A stretch of DNA of 64,000 nucleotides from an uncultured Treponema sp. GTDB lineage: Bacteria > Spirochaetota > Spirochaetia > Treponematales > Treponemataceae. Where the stretch lies: the NCBI GenBank assembly GCA_949299755.1, contig CASGBA010000007.1, forward strand, positions 1-64,000. Reading direction: 5' to 3'. The notes beneath the pieces were generated by a model, which saw only the letters and a program-made list of their open reading frames with translations, was not told the origin of the DNA and did not search any database. Shown in pieces: positions 1-8,703 of the stretch (position 1 is the first letter of the stretch; each line of letters opens with the position of its first letter). The position numbers were made by a program, and so were the translations under genes.

Positions 1-110
1 TTGAACAGGTCGCAGGAAAGGAAGGCCAGGGCGCACAGGAAGAGCGCCGCAACCGCCGCCACAGTGCGGAAGAACCGGGATTTAAGGGGTTTACGGGCGG
101 GGCGTTGCAT
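1..110 (-). CDS. Lipoprotein, N-terminal fragment (runs off left edge)
   Basis: A minus-strand reading frame starts at an ATG at 108-110 and leaves the window at base 1 after 36 codons. The visible part is a signal peptide: a basic start (MQRPARKPLKSR), a hydrophobic run rich in Ala, Val and Leu, then F-L-S-C followed by D-L-F. A cysteine right after such a core is a lipoprotein cleavage site; Phe at -3 fits the loose spirochaetal lipobox rather than the E. coli one. A purine-rich stretch (six G) lies about ten bases before the ATG. The product would be an exported, lipid-anchored protein. The mature domain lies outside the window, so the function is unknown. Confidence 0.7.
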   Translation of the reverse strand, partial: MQRPARKPLKSRFFRTVAAVAALFLCALAFLSCDLF

Positions 111-257
111 TGGTCATACCCCCCGTGGTACCTGGAAGCCGGCAGAGAAGACTGGTTTACGGGTTTCCTGTTTAAATTCTGTCATATTCTGCTCCAATAT
201 GTATTATTATACACCTTTTATTTATTAAATCATAGTACAAAAAATTCTTATGGAGAC

Positions 258-272
258 TGCGGCGGTTCCGCA
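258..272. other. Small inverted repeat upstream of cysE
   Basis: TGCGG and CCGCA arms separated by five bases lie between the lipoprotein gene and cysE, about 25 bases before the predicted cysE -35 box. They could be an operator or a weak hairpin. The 230-base gap otherwise holds only AT-rich sequence, including a TATAAT on the minus strand at 206-211 without a good -35. Confidence 0.3.
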
Positions 273-296
273 TTATACTTTCAATCCCGTATTCCA

Positions 297-325
297 TTGA
301 TGAAGCATTAAAAAGCGTATATTAT
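297..325 (+). promoter_or_regulatory. Predicted cysE promoter
   Basis: TTGATG at 297-302, a 17-base spacer and TATTAT at 320-325 match a housekeeping promoter. The start would fall near 332, leaving a leader of about ten bases that is almost entirely the Shine-Dalgarno sequence GGAGAA. Confidence 0.5.
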
Positions 326-341
326 TTATGCCGGAGAAAAC

Positions 342-1187
342 ATGGACATTCAAGAAGCCACAAACGCTATTTTAGACTCATATTTGATGTATGGAGGCAT
401 AAACCTTCCGGATGAGAAAAATTTCCCTAACAGGGAAAATGTAATTTCCGTTTTGCAGGATATTTTGTCACTCATATTCCCGGGATTCAGGACGGCAGAA
501 CAAATAGACCAGGAAAAACTGAAATACATCACAGGGGAGAAAATCAACAGGATTATCACCATGTTGACGGGGGAGACCCAGAAAGTCCTCATTTTTTTAT
601 GCAAAAACGAAGATTTGGAGAAAAAAACCTGTTTCAGCCTGGCAGAGCAGACGGTTCTTTCACTTATCGAGGAAATTCCCGAAATCAGGAGAAAGGTCAG
701 CCTGGACGCAAAGGCCGCTTTGGAAGGGGATCCTGCCGCAAGGACTTTTGAGGAGATAATCCTTTCCTATCCAGGACTGGAAGCGGTTGTCGTCCACAGA
801 ATCGCCCATTTTCTGCATATAAAAGGCGTCCCGATTATTCCACGGATTATGAGCGAATATATACACGGGAAAACGGGCATTGACATCCATCCCGGAGCGA
901 CAATCGGGGAATCATTTTTCATTGACCATGGGACAGGTGTCGTAATCGGTGAAACCTGCATAATCGGTGACAATGTGAAGGTTTACCAAGGTGTAACCTT
1001 GGGGGCATTAAGTGTCAGCAAATCCTTTGCGGACAAAAAAAGACACCCCACAATAGAAGACAATGTGACAATTTACGCCGGGGCTACAATCCTTGGGGGG
1101 AAAACAGTAATAGGCCGTGGAAGCATAATAGGCGGCAACACATGGATAACGGAATCCGTCCCTCCGGGAAGCACTGTGTACAACTAA
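342..1187 (+). CDS. cysE: Serine O-acetyltransferase
   Basis: Transfers acetyl from acetyl-CoA to L-serine to make O-acetylserine, the cysteine precursor, in the cytoplasm. The 281-residue protein has the family plan: a helical N-terminal half, a D-P-A-A motif near residue 130, then a left-handed beta-helix of hexapeptide repeats. The active-site block (FIDHGTGVVIGET) sits near residues 187-200 and a tail of isoleucine-rich repeats closes the protein. The long N-terminal region, with a GID-I-HPGA stretch before the repeats, resembles the EpsC/SAT subgroup. The ATG at 342 has GGAGAA upstream. No O-acetylserine sulfhydrylase gene is next to it, so cysteine synthesis is split across the genome. 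Confident in family and activity. Confidence 0.93.
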   Translation: MDIQEATNAILDSYLMYGGINLPDEKNFPNRENVISVLQDILSLIFPGFRTAEQIDQEKLKYITGEKINRIITMLTGETQKVLIFLCKNEDLEKKTCFSLAEQTVLSLIEEIPEIRRKVSLDAKAALEGDPAARTFEEIILSYPGLEAVVVHRIAHFLHIKGVPIIPRIMSEYIHGKTGIDIHPGATIGESFFIDHGTGVVIGETCIIGDNVKVYQGVTLGALSVSKSFADKKRHPTIEDNVTIYAGATILGGKTVIGRGSIIGGNTWITESVPPGSTVYN

Positions 1188-1205
1188 GCAGACGGAAGTT
1201 CTTCT

Positions 1206-1607
1206 GTGAATATGCGGGTATTAAAACCGGCAGACGTTGTTATCATCTGCCTGGTGGCGGCGGTGACCCTCTTTTCCGCTGGTTTCTGGAAAAGACAGGC
1301 GGATGCGCTTTTCGTGGAGGCTGAGGCTCCTTCAAAAGAGAATCAGGAGGAACGGTACAGGGCTGTTTACCCACTCGCCGGGGACAGGGAATTCACCGTG
1401 GAAGGAGCCGAAGGAACGGTACGTGTGGCGGTCAAGGACGGGGAGGTTTCCGTTGTTTCAGCACCATGCAGGAACAAGATCTGCCAGCTGAGCCGTCCGA
1501 TAAAAAAGCCGGGTGAATGGATTGCCTGCATTCCGGGGAAGGTCATAATACGGATAAGGGGACAGGCGGAAACCGGCTTCGGACAGACGGATGCGGTTTC
1601 ATACTGA
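1206..1607 (+). CDS. NusG domain II-containing membrane-anchored protein
   Basis: A 133-residue protein with one N-terminal membrane segment (about residues 8-28, VVIICLVAAVTLF) followed by an extracytoplasmic domain. The C-terminal part has the stand-alone NusG domain II signature: a valine-rich strand, A-P-C-R-N-K-I-C-Q, then P-G-E-W-I-A-C-I-P and V-I-I-R-I. The family's function is not established; members are common in Firmicutes and spirochaetes. GTG at 1206 is the likely start because GGAAG ends seven bases before it; an ATG at 1212 is the alternative. It lies 18 bases after cysE and is probably cotranscribed with it. Confidence 0.75.
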   Translation: MNMRVLKPADVVIICLVAAVTLFSAGFWKRQADALFVEAEAPSKENQEERYRAVYPLAGDREFTVEGAEGTVRVAVKDGEVSVVSAPCRNKICQLSRPIKKPGEWIACIPGKVIIRIRGQAETGFGQTDAVSY

Positions 1608-1636
1608 CCCATGCGGCCAGACAGCGGTGGCGGCTC

Positions 1637-2335
1637 CTATTCCTGGGGCGGTATAATGTCTCTTTCCCCGGTAAATATGGCGGAGCCGCCTATTTTCCAC
1701 CAAAGGACAATAACCGAAACCACCATAACCGCCGTATACACAACAGCCCCGGAGCGCATGAAAAACACCACAACCAGATTATAAAAACCGTGGACTAAAA
1801 AGCCCGCAAGGAAAGCCAGGACAGCCCCGCCCCGGAACCTTTTGTCGAAAAACACACCGGAAGCGGTCACCAGGAGCGCCAGCGGATGGAGCAAATAGGT
1901 TGTGAACATCCGGGGAACGGTGGCGCCCGGAAGGTAAAAGTATCCGGCGAGGGTTTCAAAAGAAGCGAAAAGCAACCCGGAAAAAACCGCAAAATAAAAG
2001 ACGGCGGACTCTGAGCGACCCACAAAACCGGTGCGGGATGTGTTTATCTTATTTAATATGAAGAAAAAGAAAAAAGCCTTTGCCGCCTCTTCCAAAAATC
2101 CGGTTTGGATAAAAGAATAAAGGAATATGGATACCGCCCTTCCGCCGGAAAAAATAATGATTTCGGAAAAAACAGCCTGAAACGCAGTCTGCAAAAGGGA
2201 GGCCGCTATAACGGATATCAAAGAAGAGACAAAAAAAAGCAGGGCGTATTTAACGATGGAACGGCGGACGAAGGCTGCGTAAATGAGCCATACAAGGGGC
2301 ATTAGGAAACACAGGAAAAGGTAAAAGGCAACCAT
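1637..2335 (-). CDS. PrsW-type intramembrane metalloprotease
   Basis: A polytopic membrane protein of 232 residues, almost entirely hydrophobic with about seven segments. It carries the PrsW-family motifs: E-E-A-A-K near residue 84 at a helix edge, S-F-E near residue 125, a conserved H-P in the next helix, and H-G-F-Y-N near residue 185. In this family the Glu and His residues are proposed metal ligands. B. subtilis PrsW cleaves the anti-sigma factor RsiW, but the substrate here is unknown and no anti-sigma gene is nearby. It is convergent with the NusG-domain gene and divergent from aroK, with which it shares an 85-base promoter region. No Shine-Dalgarno sequence is evident. Confidence 0.72.
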   Translation of the reverse strand: MVAFYLFLCFLMPLVWLIYAAFVRRSIVKYALLFFVSSLISVIAASLLQTAFQAVFSEIIIFSGGRAVSIFLYSFIQTGFLEEAAKAFFFFFILNKINTSRTGFVGRSESAVFYFAVFSGLLFASFETLAGYFYLPGATVPRMFTTYLLHPLALLVTASGVFFDKRFRGGAVLAFLAGFLVHGFYNLVVVFFMRSGAVVYTAVMVVSVIVLWWKIGGSAIFTGERDIIPPQE

Positions 2336-2364
2336 ATCTTAATTCAACATCATAAGGCATATCT

Positions 2365-2392
2365 TTGCCAAAAACAACAAATTCAATATAAT
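2365..2392 (+). promoter_or_regulatory. Predicted aroK promoter
   Basis: TTGCCA at 2365-2370, a 16-base spacer and a perfect TATAAT at 2387-2392. The predicted start near 2399 gives a leader of about 22 bases before the shikimate kinase gene. On the opposite strand TTGTTT-N17-TATGAT in the same gap could serve the PrsW gene. Confidence 0.6.
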
Positions 2393-2420
2393 TTGTGAAA
2401 ATAAATATGAAACCACAGGC

Positions 2421-3008
2421 ATGACGATGGAAGACAACAAAGGGAAAAGAGCCGTAATATTGACAGGGCTGAAACACTGCGGGAAAAGCACCGTGGGGAA
2501 AATTCTCGCGGAAAAGCTGGGGTGCCCTTTTTACGACACTGATTCCCTGATTGAAAAACTGGCTGGGAAAACGGCACGGGAGCTTTACCTGGAAGGCGGC
2601 GCGGAACTCATGGCCCGCAAGGAAACGGAGGCCTGCGGGGAAGCCGCAAAATATTGCGGGGAAACCGAAGACGGAAAATTCGGCCCCGTCATATCGACCG
2701 GCGGGGCTTTCTCGGAAAACCCGGAAGCGGCGGGGATTCTCCGCCGGGCGGGCGTTTTCGTTTACATTAAGGCGGATTTCGGCTGCCTTTACGCCCGGAT
2801 CCTGAAAAGTGCGGAAAAAGACGGGGCGATGCCGGCTTTTTTGCGGGGCGAAAATCCAGAGGCAAGCTTCAGGGAAATTTACGACGCCCGCGCAAAAAAG
2901 TACAGCTCTATGGCGGATTTTTCGGTTCCCACGGACGGGGAATCCAGCCCGGAGGATATTGCCGTACAGATACTCCGGAAGCTGGAAACCAGCGGAAACG
3001 CCGGTTAA
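2421..3008 (+). CDS. aroK: Shikimate kinase
   Basis: Phosphorylates shikimate at the 3-hydroxyl with ATP in the chorismate pathway. The Walker A loop G-L-K-H-C-G-K-S-T is at residues 16-24. Substrate-binding residues of the family are present: D-T-D near 41, an Arg in the A-R-K-E stretch near 66, S-T-G-G-A near 98, and a late Arg in Y-D-A-R-A-K-K-Y. At 195 residues it is slightly longer than usual because of an insert before the GG motif. A second in-frame ATG at 2427 has AGG seven bases upstream and may be the true start. It is convergent with pfk: the last codons overlap the pfk stop by four bases. No other aro gene is nearby. Confidence 0.85.
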   Translation: MTMEDNKGKRAVILTGLKHCGKSTVGKILAEKLGCPFYDTDSLIEKLAGKTARELYLEGGAELMARKETEACGEAAKYCGETEDGKFGPVISTGGAFSENPEAAGILRRAGVFVYIKADFGCLYARILKSAEKDGAMPAFLRGENPEASFREIYDARAKKYSSMADFSVPTDGESSPEDIAVQILRKLETSGNAG

Positions 3009-4093
3009 TCCCCCATACACATTCCGAGACCGCGGGCAGTCGTAAGTATCCGGTGGGTCAGGGGAACCTGCTTGACCTGGTGGGCGACTTCCTCCAGGGG
3101 AACGCCCACAAGCTCATCATTCTGGAGGGCGACCATTTTCCCGTACTCGCCCCGTGCAAGCATATGGGCGGCGGCGGTGCCGAACTGGGACGCCAGAATC
3201 CTGTCGTATGCGACAGGGGTACCCCCGCGCTGAAGGTAACCGAGGACTGTCACACGGACTTCAAGCCCTGTGGCCTGTTCTATTTCCCGGGCGACCCGGT
3301 AACCCATGGATGTGGTCATTTCACGGCGCTGCTGCTTGAATGTCTTCTTGTCAAGCTTCGCTTCCTCAACAGACAGGGCGCCTTCCGCCACAACCACAAT
3401 CGAAAAGGTTTTCCCGCTGGCGGCTCGGTTTTCCAGGGTGGAAAGGACGCTGTTTATGTCGTAGGGGATTTCAGGAATCAAAACCACATCCCCGCCGCCG
3501 GCCACACCGGCGTAAAGGGCGAGCCATCCGGCCTTGTGCCCCATGACTTCTATGACCATAACCCGGTTATGGCTTGAGGCAGTGGAATGAAGCCTGTCTA
3601 TGCCGTCTGTCGCCACATCCAGGGCGGTGTGGAAACCGAAGGTCATGTCGGTTTTCACAATGTCATTGTCAATTGTCTTGGGGACACCGACAATGTTCAA
3701 ACCTTCCTTGCTCAAAAGAGCTGCCGTGGAATGGGTTCCGTTTCCACCCAAAACCACAAGGCATTCCAAGCCCAGTTTTTTGTAATTGCGCTTGATGTTC
3801 TCCACAGCGCTGGGCACCCCGTCCCCGTTTTCCCAGTTTTTGTCCTTGAAGGGTTTTTCCCGGGAGGTTCCCAAAAAAGTTCCGCCCAGGGTAAGGATAC
3901 CTGAAAGCTCTATGGGGTTCAGAATTCTGGAACGGCCTTCGATTAAACCTCTGTAGCCGTATTCAAAACCGATAACTTCCATCCCGTAAATGTCAATTGC
4001 GGTACGCGCAACGGCCCTTATCGCCGCATTCAATCCAGGCGCGTCTCCTCCCGACGTCAAGATTCCGAATCTTCTTACAGCTTTTGTTTGCAA
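3005..4093 (-). CDS. pfkA: 6-phosphofructokinase
   Basis: Phosphorylates fructose 6-phosphate to the 1,6-bisphosphate in glycolysis. The 362-residue protein opens with the nucleotide loop T-S-G-G-D-A-P-G-L-N. It has G-G-N-G-T-H-S near residue 117 and the catalytic block P-K-T-I-D-N-D near 138. By family rules the Gly at the GGDG position predicts ATP use, while the Lys in PKTIDND is the residue seen in pyrophosphate-dependent enzymes; this mixed signature occurs in some group III/X enzymes. The Asp usually found in GGDG is Asn here. The start is a TTG at 4091-4093, supported by GGAGGTG four bases upstream. The phosphoryl donor cannot be settled from sequence alone. Confidence 0.9.
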   Translation of the reverse strand: MQTKAVRRFGILTSGGDAPGLNAAIRAVARTAIDIYGMEVIGFEYGYRGLIEGRSRILNPIELSGILTLGGTFLGTSREKPFKDKNWENGDGVPSAVENIKRNYKKLGLECLVVLGGNGTHSTAALLSKEGLNIVGVPKTIDNDIVKTDMTFGFHTALDVATDGIDRLHSTASSHNRVMVIEVMGHKAGWLALYAGVAGGGDVVLIPEIPYDINSVLSTLENRAASGKTFSIVVVAEGALSVEEAKLDKKTFKQQRREMTTSMGYRVAREIEQATGLEVRVTVLGYLQRGGTPVAYDRILASQFGTAAAHMLARGEYGKMVALQNDELVGVPLEEVAHQVKQVPLTHRILTTARGLGMCMGD

Positions 4094-4200
4094 GGGGCAC
4101 CTCCATCGTTATGGTTACAGTATAAATGGATAATTCCGAAAAGTATATCTTTTTCAATTTTTTCAAAGAATATTTTTATTTTTTATGCTAGACTCTGGGA

Positions 4201-6597
4201 ATGAAGAAATTCCCGTTTTTTGCATCTGTTTCCCTGTGTGTGGTTTTGTCATTTTTTTTATGCGCAAACGCCAATTCCACAAAAAAATCAGGCTCGAACC
4301 TTCAGGAAACAGAAAAAAGTAAACCAGACCCTATTTTTTTAGCCGGAAACGAAGCCGGCCTTTTCAGTATAAACACAAGAACCGCAGGGACGGCATTGCT
4401 GTGGCAGGAGGCGCCCGTAAAGAAGATAATACGGATTGAAAGCCCTGCCGCCACGGGGGATATGCCCGGCCCGGAACTGTCAAAGGTTCCGGCACAGGCG
4501 GCCACGGACAGCGGATGGTACTTCCTCACGGGGGACGGGGTTGTCTATTCAAGGGATTTGGCTGCCTTCGAGATGCGGAATTCCGGGCTGCCGTTCCAGA
4601 CCATAAAGGACTACAGGAACGGGAAAGTCACTTTCAGCAAGGAAATCGAGGATTTAAAGGATTTGACAACAATCCCGGGGGAGCCAGGAATTTTGGTGAC
4701 AACGACCAACAAAAGCGTTTTTCTGTCGGAGGACGGGGGACTGAGCTGGAAATCCCTGGGCAGGAACGCCACCACGGACGGGGCGAAAACCGCGGCGGCG
4801 GCATTCCTGCCGGACAAAGACGGAAACAAAAAGCTGACGGTCTTTATGTCCCATCCCATTTACGGGGTTTCCTACATTTTCCCCAAAGACCCGAACCGGA
4901 AATGGATCAGTCTGAACGACGGCCTGGAGGCGGTTCCCGGCATGAATTACCCGGACGAGGTCGCCTCCTTTTCCGTTTCCCCGGACGGTGGCGAAGTGTA
5001 CGCATCCCAGAGTTTCATCCCTGCCCTGTACAAACTGAACTGGCAGGAAAAACGCTTTGAAAAGATAATACGCACGGAGGCTTTCGCCGACAGTTTTGAC
5101 GGCCTGTACACTTACAGCGCCGGGAACGGCAGGAAACTCTTTTTCACCGCATTGAATGGGCTGAAGGTTTTCGAGGAAGGATACGGCATCAGGGACGTCC
5201 CGGCTTGGGACGGGTTCCTGGACATATTGCCGAAAACCACCGAATGCTTCTACGTCCCCCCGGAAGTGGCTTCCGCTTTTACCGGGACAGCGGGCACAGG
5301 CATTTCCTTCTCCCAAATGTGGCTGCTCCATCCTGAAAAAACCGGAGGGCCCTATTCAACGGGGGCGACAGGGAAAAAAGGCATTTATGTGCCGGTTTGG
5401 CAGGCCACCACGGACGAGGGTTTCGGCAAGCACCTTGAGGTGATAAAGAAGAACAACCTGAATATGCTCGTGATAGACATGAAGGATGACTACGGCTTTT
5501 TGAGGTATGACGCGAAAGACCCCCTCGTTGTTGAAAAAGGAAGGACCGGCCGGGGCATAAAAACCGATTCCTTCGTGAAAAAAGCCAAGGCGGAAGGGGT
5601 TTACCTTGTGGCCCGGATTGTCGTATTCAAGGACAGGGAGTTGTCCAGGTACAGCGGCGGAAAATACGCCGTGTGGGACAAAAAGGAAGAGAAAGCCTGG
5701 CAGGGTTACGAGCTTGTGGAGAAAACCGTGGAGGAGGAAACCTCCGGGGAAAACGGCGGCAAAAAACCTGCCCAGTCCGGGCGGGCCGGGCAAGCCGTCC
5801 AGGCGGCGCCGAAAAAAGAGCCCGAAATGGAAAGGAAGTATTACGACGAATTCTGGGTGGATCCCTATTCGGAAGAGGTGTGGGAATACAATGTCGCTAT
5901 TGCGAAGGAACTTATAAGCCGGGGATTTGACGAAATCCAGTTCGACTATATTCGTTTCCCCACGGACGGGGAAAACCTGGGGGACGCCTTTTACCGGTAC
6001 CAAAGCAACGGGATGAACAAGGAGGACGCCCTCATGTCTTTCCTGGCCTATGCGCGCCGGGAAATAAAGGCCCCCATTTCAATCGATATTTACGGCGCCA
6101 ACGGATGGTACAGGACGGGGGCAAGGACGGGGCAGCACGTCGAGATACTTGCAAAATACGTGGATGTCATATGCCCGATGTTTTATCCAAGCCATTTCGA
6201 AAACAGCTTTTTGAGGTACGCCCCGGAAAGCGAGAGGCCCTACCGGATTTACTATTACGGCACTTTCAGGAATATGATTATTGCGAAGGGGAAATCCTTT
6301 GTGCGTCCCTGGGCCCAAGCCTTTTACCTGAATGTGAGTTACGACAAGGCGTATTACAATGAAAACTATGTGCAGCAACAGGTTTTCGGGGTAAGGGATT
6401 CCGTAGATCTGGGATACACTTACTGGAACAACTCGGGGAGATACTCTGACTTGCGTCCTGATCCAACCGGAAGCGACATTTACGCCGGTCCGTCCCCGGA
6501 GGCGGCGGCAGGATTGCCGAAACCCTTTTACGCGCCCCGGTCCCGCTCTTCGGCAGAGCCTGCGACAAACATCACCGGCGCAACCAACGCGGGATAA
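4201..6597 (+). CDS. Exported propeller + DUF4015 (glycoside hydrolase-like) protein
   Basis: A 798-residue exported protein. Residues 1-25 form a signal peptide (FFLCANANS; either a lipoprotein cysteine or a signal-peptidase site). Residues about 40-380 look like a beta-propeller, with a sialidase-type Asp-box near residue 178 (S-E-D-G-G-L-S-W). From about residue 395 a DUF4015 barrel begins (G-I-Y-V-P-V-W, then N-M-L-V-I-D-M-K-D-D-Y-G). It continues with F-D-E-I-Q-F-D-Y-I-R-F-P near 580 and I-S-I-D-I-Y-G near 625. DUF4015 is predicted to be glycoside-hydrolase-like, with acidic residues on strand ends. A low-complexity Lys/Glu/Gln insert lies near 500-545. The gene is monocistronic and divergent from pfk. 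There is no Shine-Dalgarno site; TAGACT lies six bases before the ATG. The substrate is unknown. Confidence 0.78.
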   Translation: MKKFPFFASVSLCVVLSFFLCANANSTKKSGSNLQETEKSKPDPIFLAGNEAGLFSINTRTAGTALLWQEAPVKKIIRIESPAATGDMPGPELSKVPAQAATDSGWYFLTGDGVVYSRDLAAFEMRNSGLPFQTIKDYRNGKVTFSKEIEDLKDLTTIPGEPGILVTTTNKSVFLSEDGGLSWKSLGRNATTDGAKTAAAAFLPDKDGNKKLTVFMSHPIYGVSYIFPKDPNRKWISLNDGLEAVPGMNYPDEVASFSVSPDGGEVYASQSFIPALYKLNWQEKRFEKIIRTEAFADSFDGLYTYSAGNGRKLFFTALNGLKVFEEGYGIRDVPAWDGFLDILPKTTECFYVPPEVASAFTGTAGTGISFSQMWLLHPEKTGGPYSTGATGKKGIYVPVWQATTDEGFGKHLEVIKKNNLNMLVIDMKDDYGFLRYDAKDPLVVEKGRTGRGIKTDSFVKKAKAEGVYLVARIVVFKDRELSRYSGGKYAVWDKKEEKAWQGYELVEKTVEEETSGENGGKKPAQSGRAGQAVQAAPKKEPEMERKYYDEFWVDPYSEEVWEYNVAIAKELISRGFDEIQFDYIRFPTDGENLGDAFYRYQSNGMNKEDALMSFLAYARREIKAPISIDIYGANGWYRTGARTGQHVEILAKYVDVICPMFYPSHFENSFLRYAPESERPYRIYYYGTFRNMIIAKGKSFVRPWAQAFYLNVSYDKAYYNENYVQQQVFGVRDSVDLGYTYWNNSGRYSDLRPDPTGSDIYAGPSPEAAAGLPKPFYAPRSRSSAEPATNITGATNAG

Positions 6598-6614
6598 AAC
6601 CGGAACTGGCAGCC

Positions 6615-7475
6615 TTATTTCCTTGACGCGAAGAACCTGTCCAGAACAGGACGCAGGGACGGCTGGGTGTCCGCATAGCGCAACACGGCTTCCAGATACC
6701 CGGCGGGATCCCCTGTGTCAAGGCGGATTCCCTCAATCCGTTTACGGACAACCTTCCCGGCCTCCATCAGTTTGTTGAGGGCGTAAATATGGTAGTATTC
6801 ACCGGGTGTCCTGGCCTCGGACTCAGCTTTCAAAACATGGAGGTGCCAGCCTTCTTCGATGTAGTCAAAAAATTCGGGGGTGAAAAGGAAGCGGCCTATG
6901 GAGATTTCGTGGCTCGGTTCCGAGCCGGGAGCCGGTTTTTCCACGATGGAGGAAACCTTTCCGTCAGGGGAAAGGGACAAGACACCGTACCGGGAAACAT
7001 CGCCCGGCTCTTCCACGGACGCCAAAACCGAGCAGCCTGTTTTTTCGTATTCGGAGATGAGCTGTCCAGTGAGCGGACGCTCGCCCATGTGCAAATCATC
7101 CGGGTAAGCCACAACACAGGGGCTGTTCCCAACAAGGTTTTTCACCTGGAGAAGCGCATGGCCGGTCCCCATCATTTTTTGCTGGTGCACAAAAGCGATA
7201 TTGACAGGAGGGGGTTTTATTTTTTGCAGGAAAGAGGTTTTCCCCTCTGCGAAAAAAACCGACTCCAACTCAACTTCCCGGTCAAAGTAATCCTCCAGGG
7301 CTTTTTTGCGGCGGGAAGAAACAATTATGATTTCCGAAATACCTGATTTTATGAATTCATCGACTATGAACTGGATTGCGGGCACACAGCCGAGGGGCAG
7401 CATTTCCTTGGGGATGGTCTTTGTCACAGGAAGACAGCGGGCGCCGTATCCGGCGGCAATAATAATTCCTTTCAT
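6615..7475 (-). CDS. galU: UTP--glucose-1-phosphate uridylyltransferase
   Basis: Makes UDP-glucose from UTP and glucose 1-phosphate, feeding cell-surface glycan synthesis. The 286-residue product begins with the nucleotidyltransferase signature K-G-I-I-I-A-A-G-Y-G-A-R-C-L-P-V-T-K. It continues with P-K-E-M-L-P, an M-G-T-G-H-A-L motif near 108, Y-P-D-D for metal binding near 125, and V-E-K-P near 180. The ATG at 7475 is chosen because the conserved motif starts right there; an upstream in-frame GTG at 7505 would add ten residues with no family support. No Shine-Dalgarno site is present, but a promoter ends seven bases before the ATG. It is convergent with the DUF4015 gene. Confidence 0.92.
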   Translation of the reverse strand: MKGIIIAAGYGARCLPVTKTIPKEMLPLGCVPAIQFIVDEFIKSGISEIIIVSSRRKKALEDYFDREVELESVFFAEGKTSFLQKIKPPPVNIAFVHQQKMMGTGHALLQVKNLVGNSPCVVAYPDDLHMGERPLTGQLISEYEKTGCSVLASVEEPGDVSRYGVLSLSPDGKVSSIVEKPAPGSEPSHEISIGRFLFTPEFFDYIEEGWHLHVLKAESEARTPGEYYHIYALNKLMEAGKVVRKRIEGIRLDTGDPAGYLEAVLRYADTQPSLRPVLDRFFASRK

Positions 7476-7482
7476 GGACGAT

Positions 7483-7512
7483 ATTCTAACACAGGCTATA
7501 CGCACTTTTCAA
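7483..7512 (-). promoter_or_regulatory. galU promoter, leaderless geometry
   Basis: On the minus strand TTGAAA (7507-7512), an 18-base spacer and TAGAAT (7483-7488) are followed by seven bases and then the galU ATG. The expected transcription start coincides with the start codon. Confidence 0.6.
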
Positions 7513-7593
7513 TAATAGAAAAATTTTATACCATGTCACACAGACGCATACGCAAAACACATATAAAACCCGGGATTTTGCGCGGAGGAGAAT

Positions 7594-8658
7594 ATGTTTT
7601 CAAGCAGATTTTACGGCTTAAACCCCTATGTACCCGGGGAACAGCCTTCAGACAGGGAATACATAAAACTTAACGCCAACGAAAATCCTTACCCGCCGTC
7701 GCCGGCAGTGGAAAAAGAGCTGAGGGAATTCCCCGCCTCCGCACTGCGCCTGTATCCGGATCCGGATTCCACGGATTTGAGGAAAAGCATCGCGGAGATG
7801 GTGGGTGGCGGCATTACCCCCGGCATGGTTTTCACGGGGAACGGTTCCGACGAAATACTTTCATTCATTTTCTACACTTTTTTTGATCCGAAGCTTCCGG
7901 TTGTATTCCCGGAACATACCTACAGCTTTTATCCGGTTTACGCCGGTTACTATAAAATCCCGGTGGTGAAAATCCCCCTTCTGGACGACTTCTCAATTGA
8001 TTTGGAAAAAACCGCCGGCAGCGAAAGCTCCGGGATAATTTTCCCCAATCCCAACGCCCCCACCGGCATGATAACCGGCCTCACCAGACTCCGCCCATTC
8101 CTGGAGGAATGCGCCAAAAAGAACCCGCAGCGGGCTGTTGTCATTGACGAAGCCTACATTGATTTCGGCGGGGAAACAGCCGTGCCCCTTTTGGAGGATT
8201 TCCCCAACCTGATAATAGTGAGGACATTTTCGAAAAGCTTCTGTTTCGCCGGGGCAAGGCTCGGCTTTGCCATAAGCTCCCCGGAAAACATAAAGGCGCT
8301 CCACACGGCGAAAAACTCCTTCAACCATTTCCCCGTGGACAGGCTCACCCAGCGACTGGGGATAGCGGCCTGCTCGGACGCGGCCTATTACAGACGGATA
8401 TGCGGGGAGATAGCCTCCACCAGGGACGGCTTTGCGGCGGCTTTGGAAAAACTCGGCTGGCAGGTTCTGCCCTCAAAGGCGAATTTCCTGTTTGTCCGGA
8501 AAGAGGGGCTTACGGGGCAGGAGGTTTACGAAGCCGCAAAAAAGGACGGCTTCCTGCTGAGGGTTTTCAACACAAAGGGAATCGAGGACTTTGTGCGCAT
8601 CACAATCGGCACGCCAGGGAATATGCGGGATTTGCTGGCTTGCATGGAGAAACTGTAA
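7594..8658 (+). CDS. hisC: Histidinol-phosphate aminotransferase
   Basis: PLP-dependent class I/II aminotransferase that converts imidazole acetol phosphate to histidinol phosphate; it may also act on aromatic keto acids. The 354-residue protein shows K-L-N-A-N-E-N-P near residue 25, T-G-N-G-S-D-E near 86 for the phosphate cup, N-P-N-A-P-T-G near 150, D-E-A-Y-I-D-F near 190, and S-K-S-F with the PLP lysine near 215, followed by G-A-R-L-G-F-A. The start ATG has a strong GGAGGAG site. No other his genes are adjacent. The next gene follows 45 bases downstream and is probably cotranscribed. Confidence 0.9.
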   Translation: MFSSRFYGLNPYVPGEQPSDREYIKLNANENPYPPSPAVEKELREFPASALRLYPDPDSTDLRKSIAEMVGGGITPGMVFTGNGSDEILSFIFYTFFDPKLPVVFPEHTYSFYPVYAGYYKIPVVKIPLLDDFSIDLEKTAGSESSGIIFPNPNAPTGMITGLTRLRPFLEECAKKNPQRAVVIDEAYIDFGGETAVPLLEDFPNLIIVRTFSKSFCFAGARLGFAISSPENIKALHTAKNSFNHFPVDRLTQRLGIAACSDAAYYRRICGEIASTRDGFAAALEKLGWQVLPSKANFLFVRKEGLTGQEVYEAAKKDGFLLRVFNTKGIEDFVRITIGTPGNMRDLLACMEKL

Positions 8659-8703
8659 AACATGGACCGTAAAAACATAAAGGGCTTTAAGCCGGGAGGA
8701 AAC

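Noticed and set aside
2250-3020. Minus-strand frame of 256 codons over shikimate kinase
   Set aside because: Antisense to a gene with clear catalytic motifs; the product has Phe/Arg-rich shadow composition.
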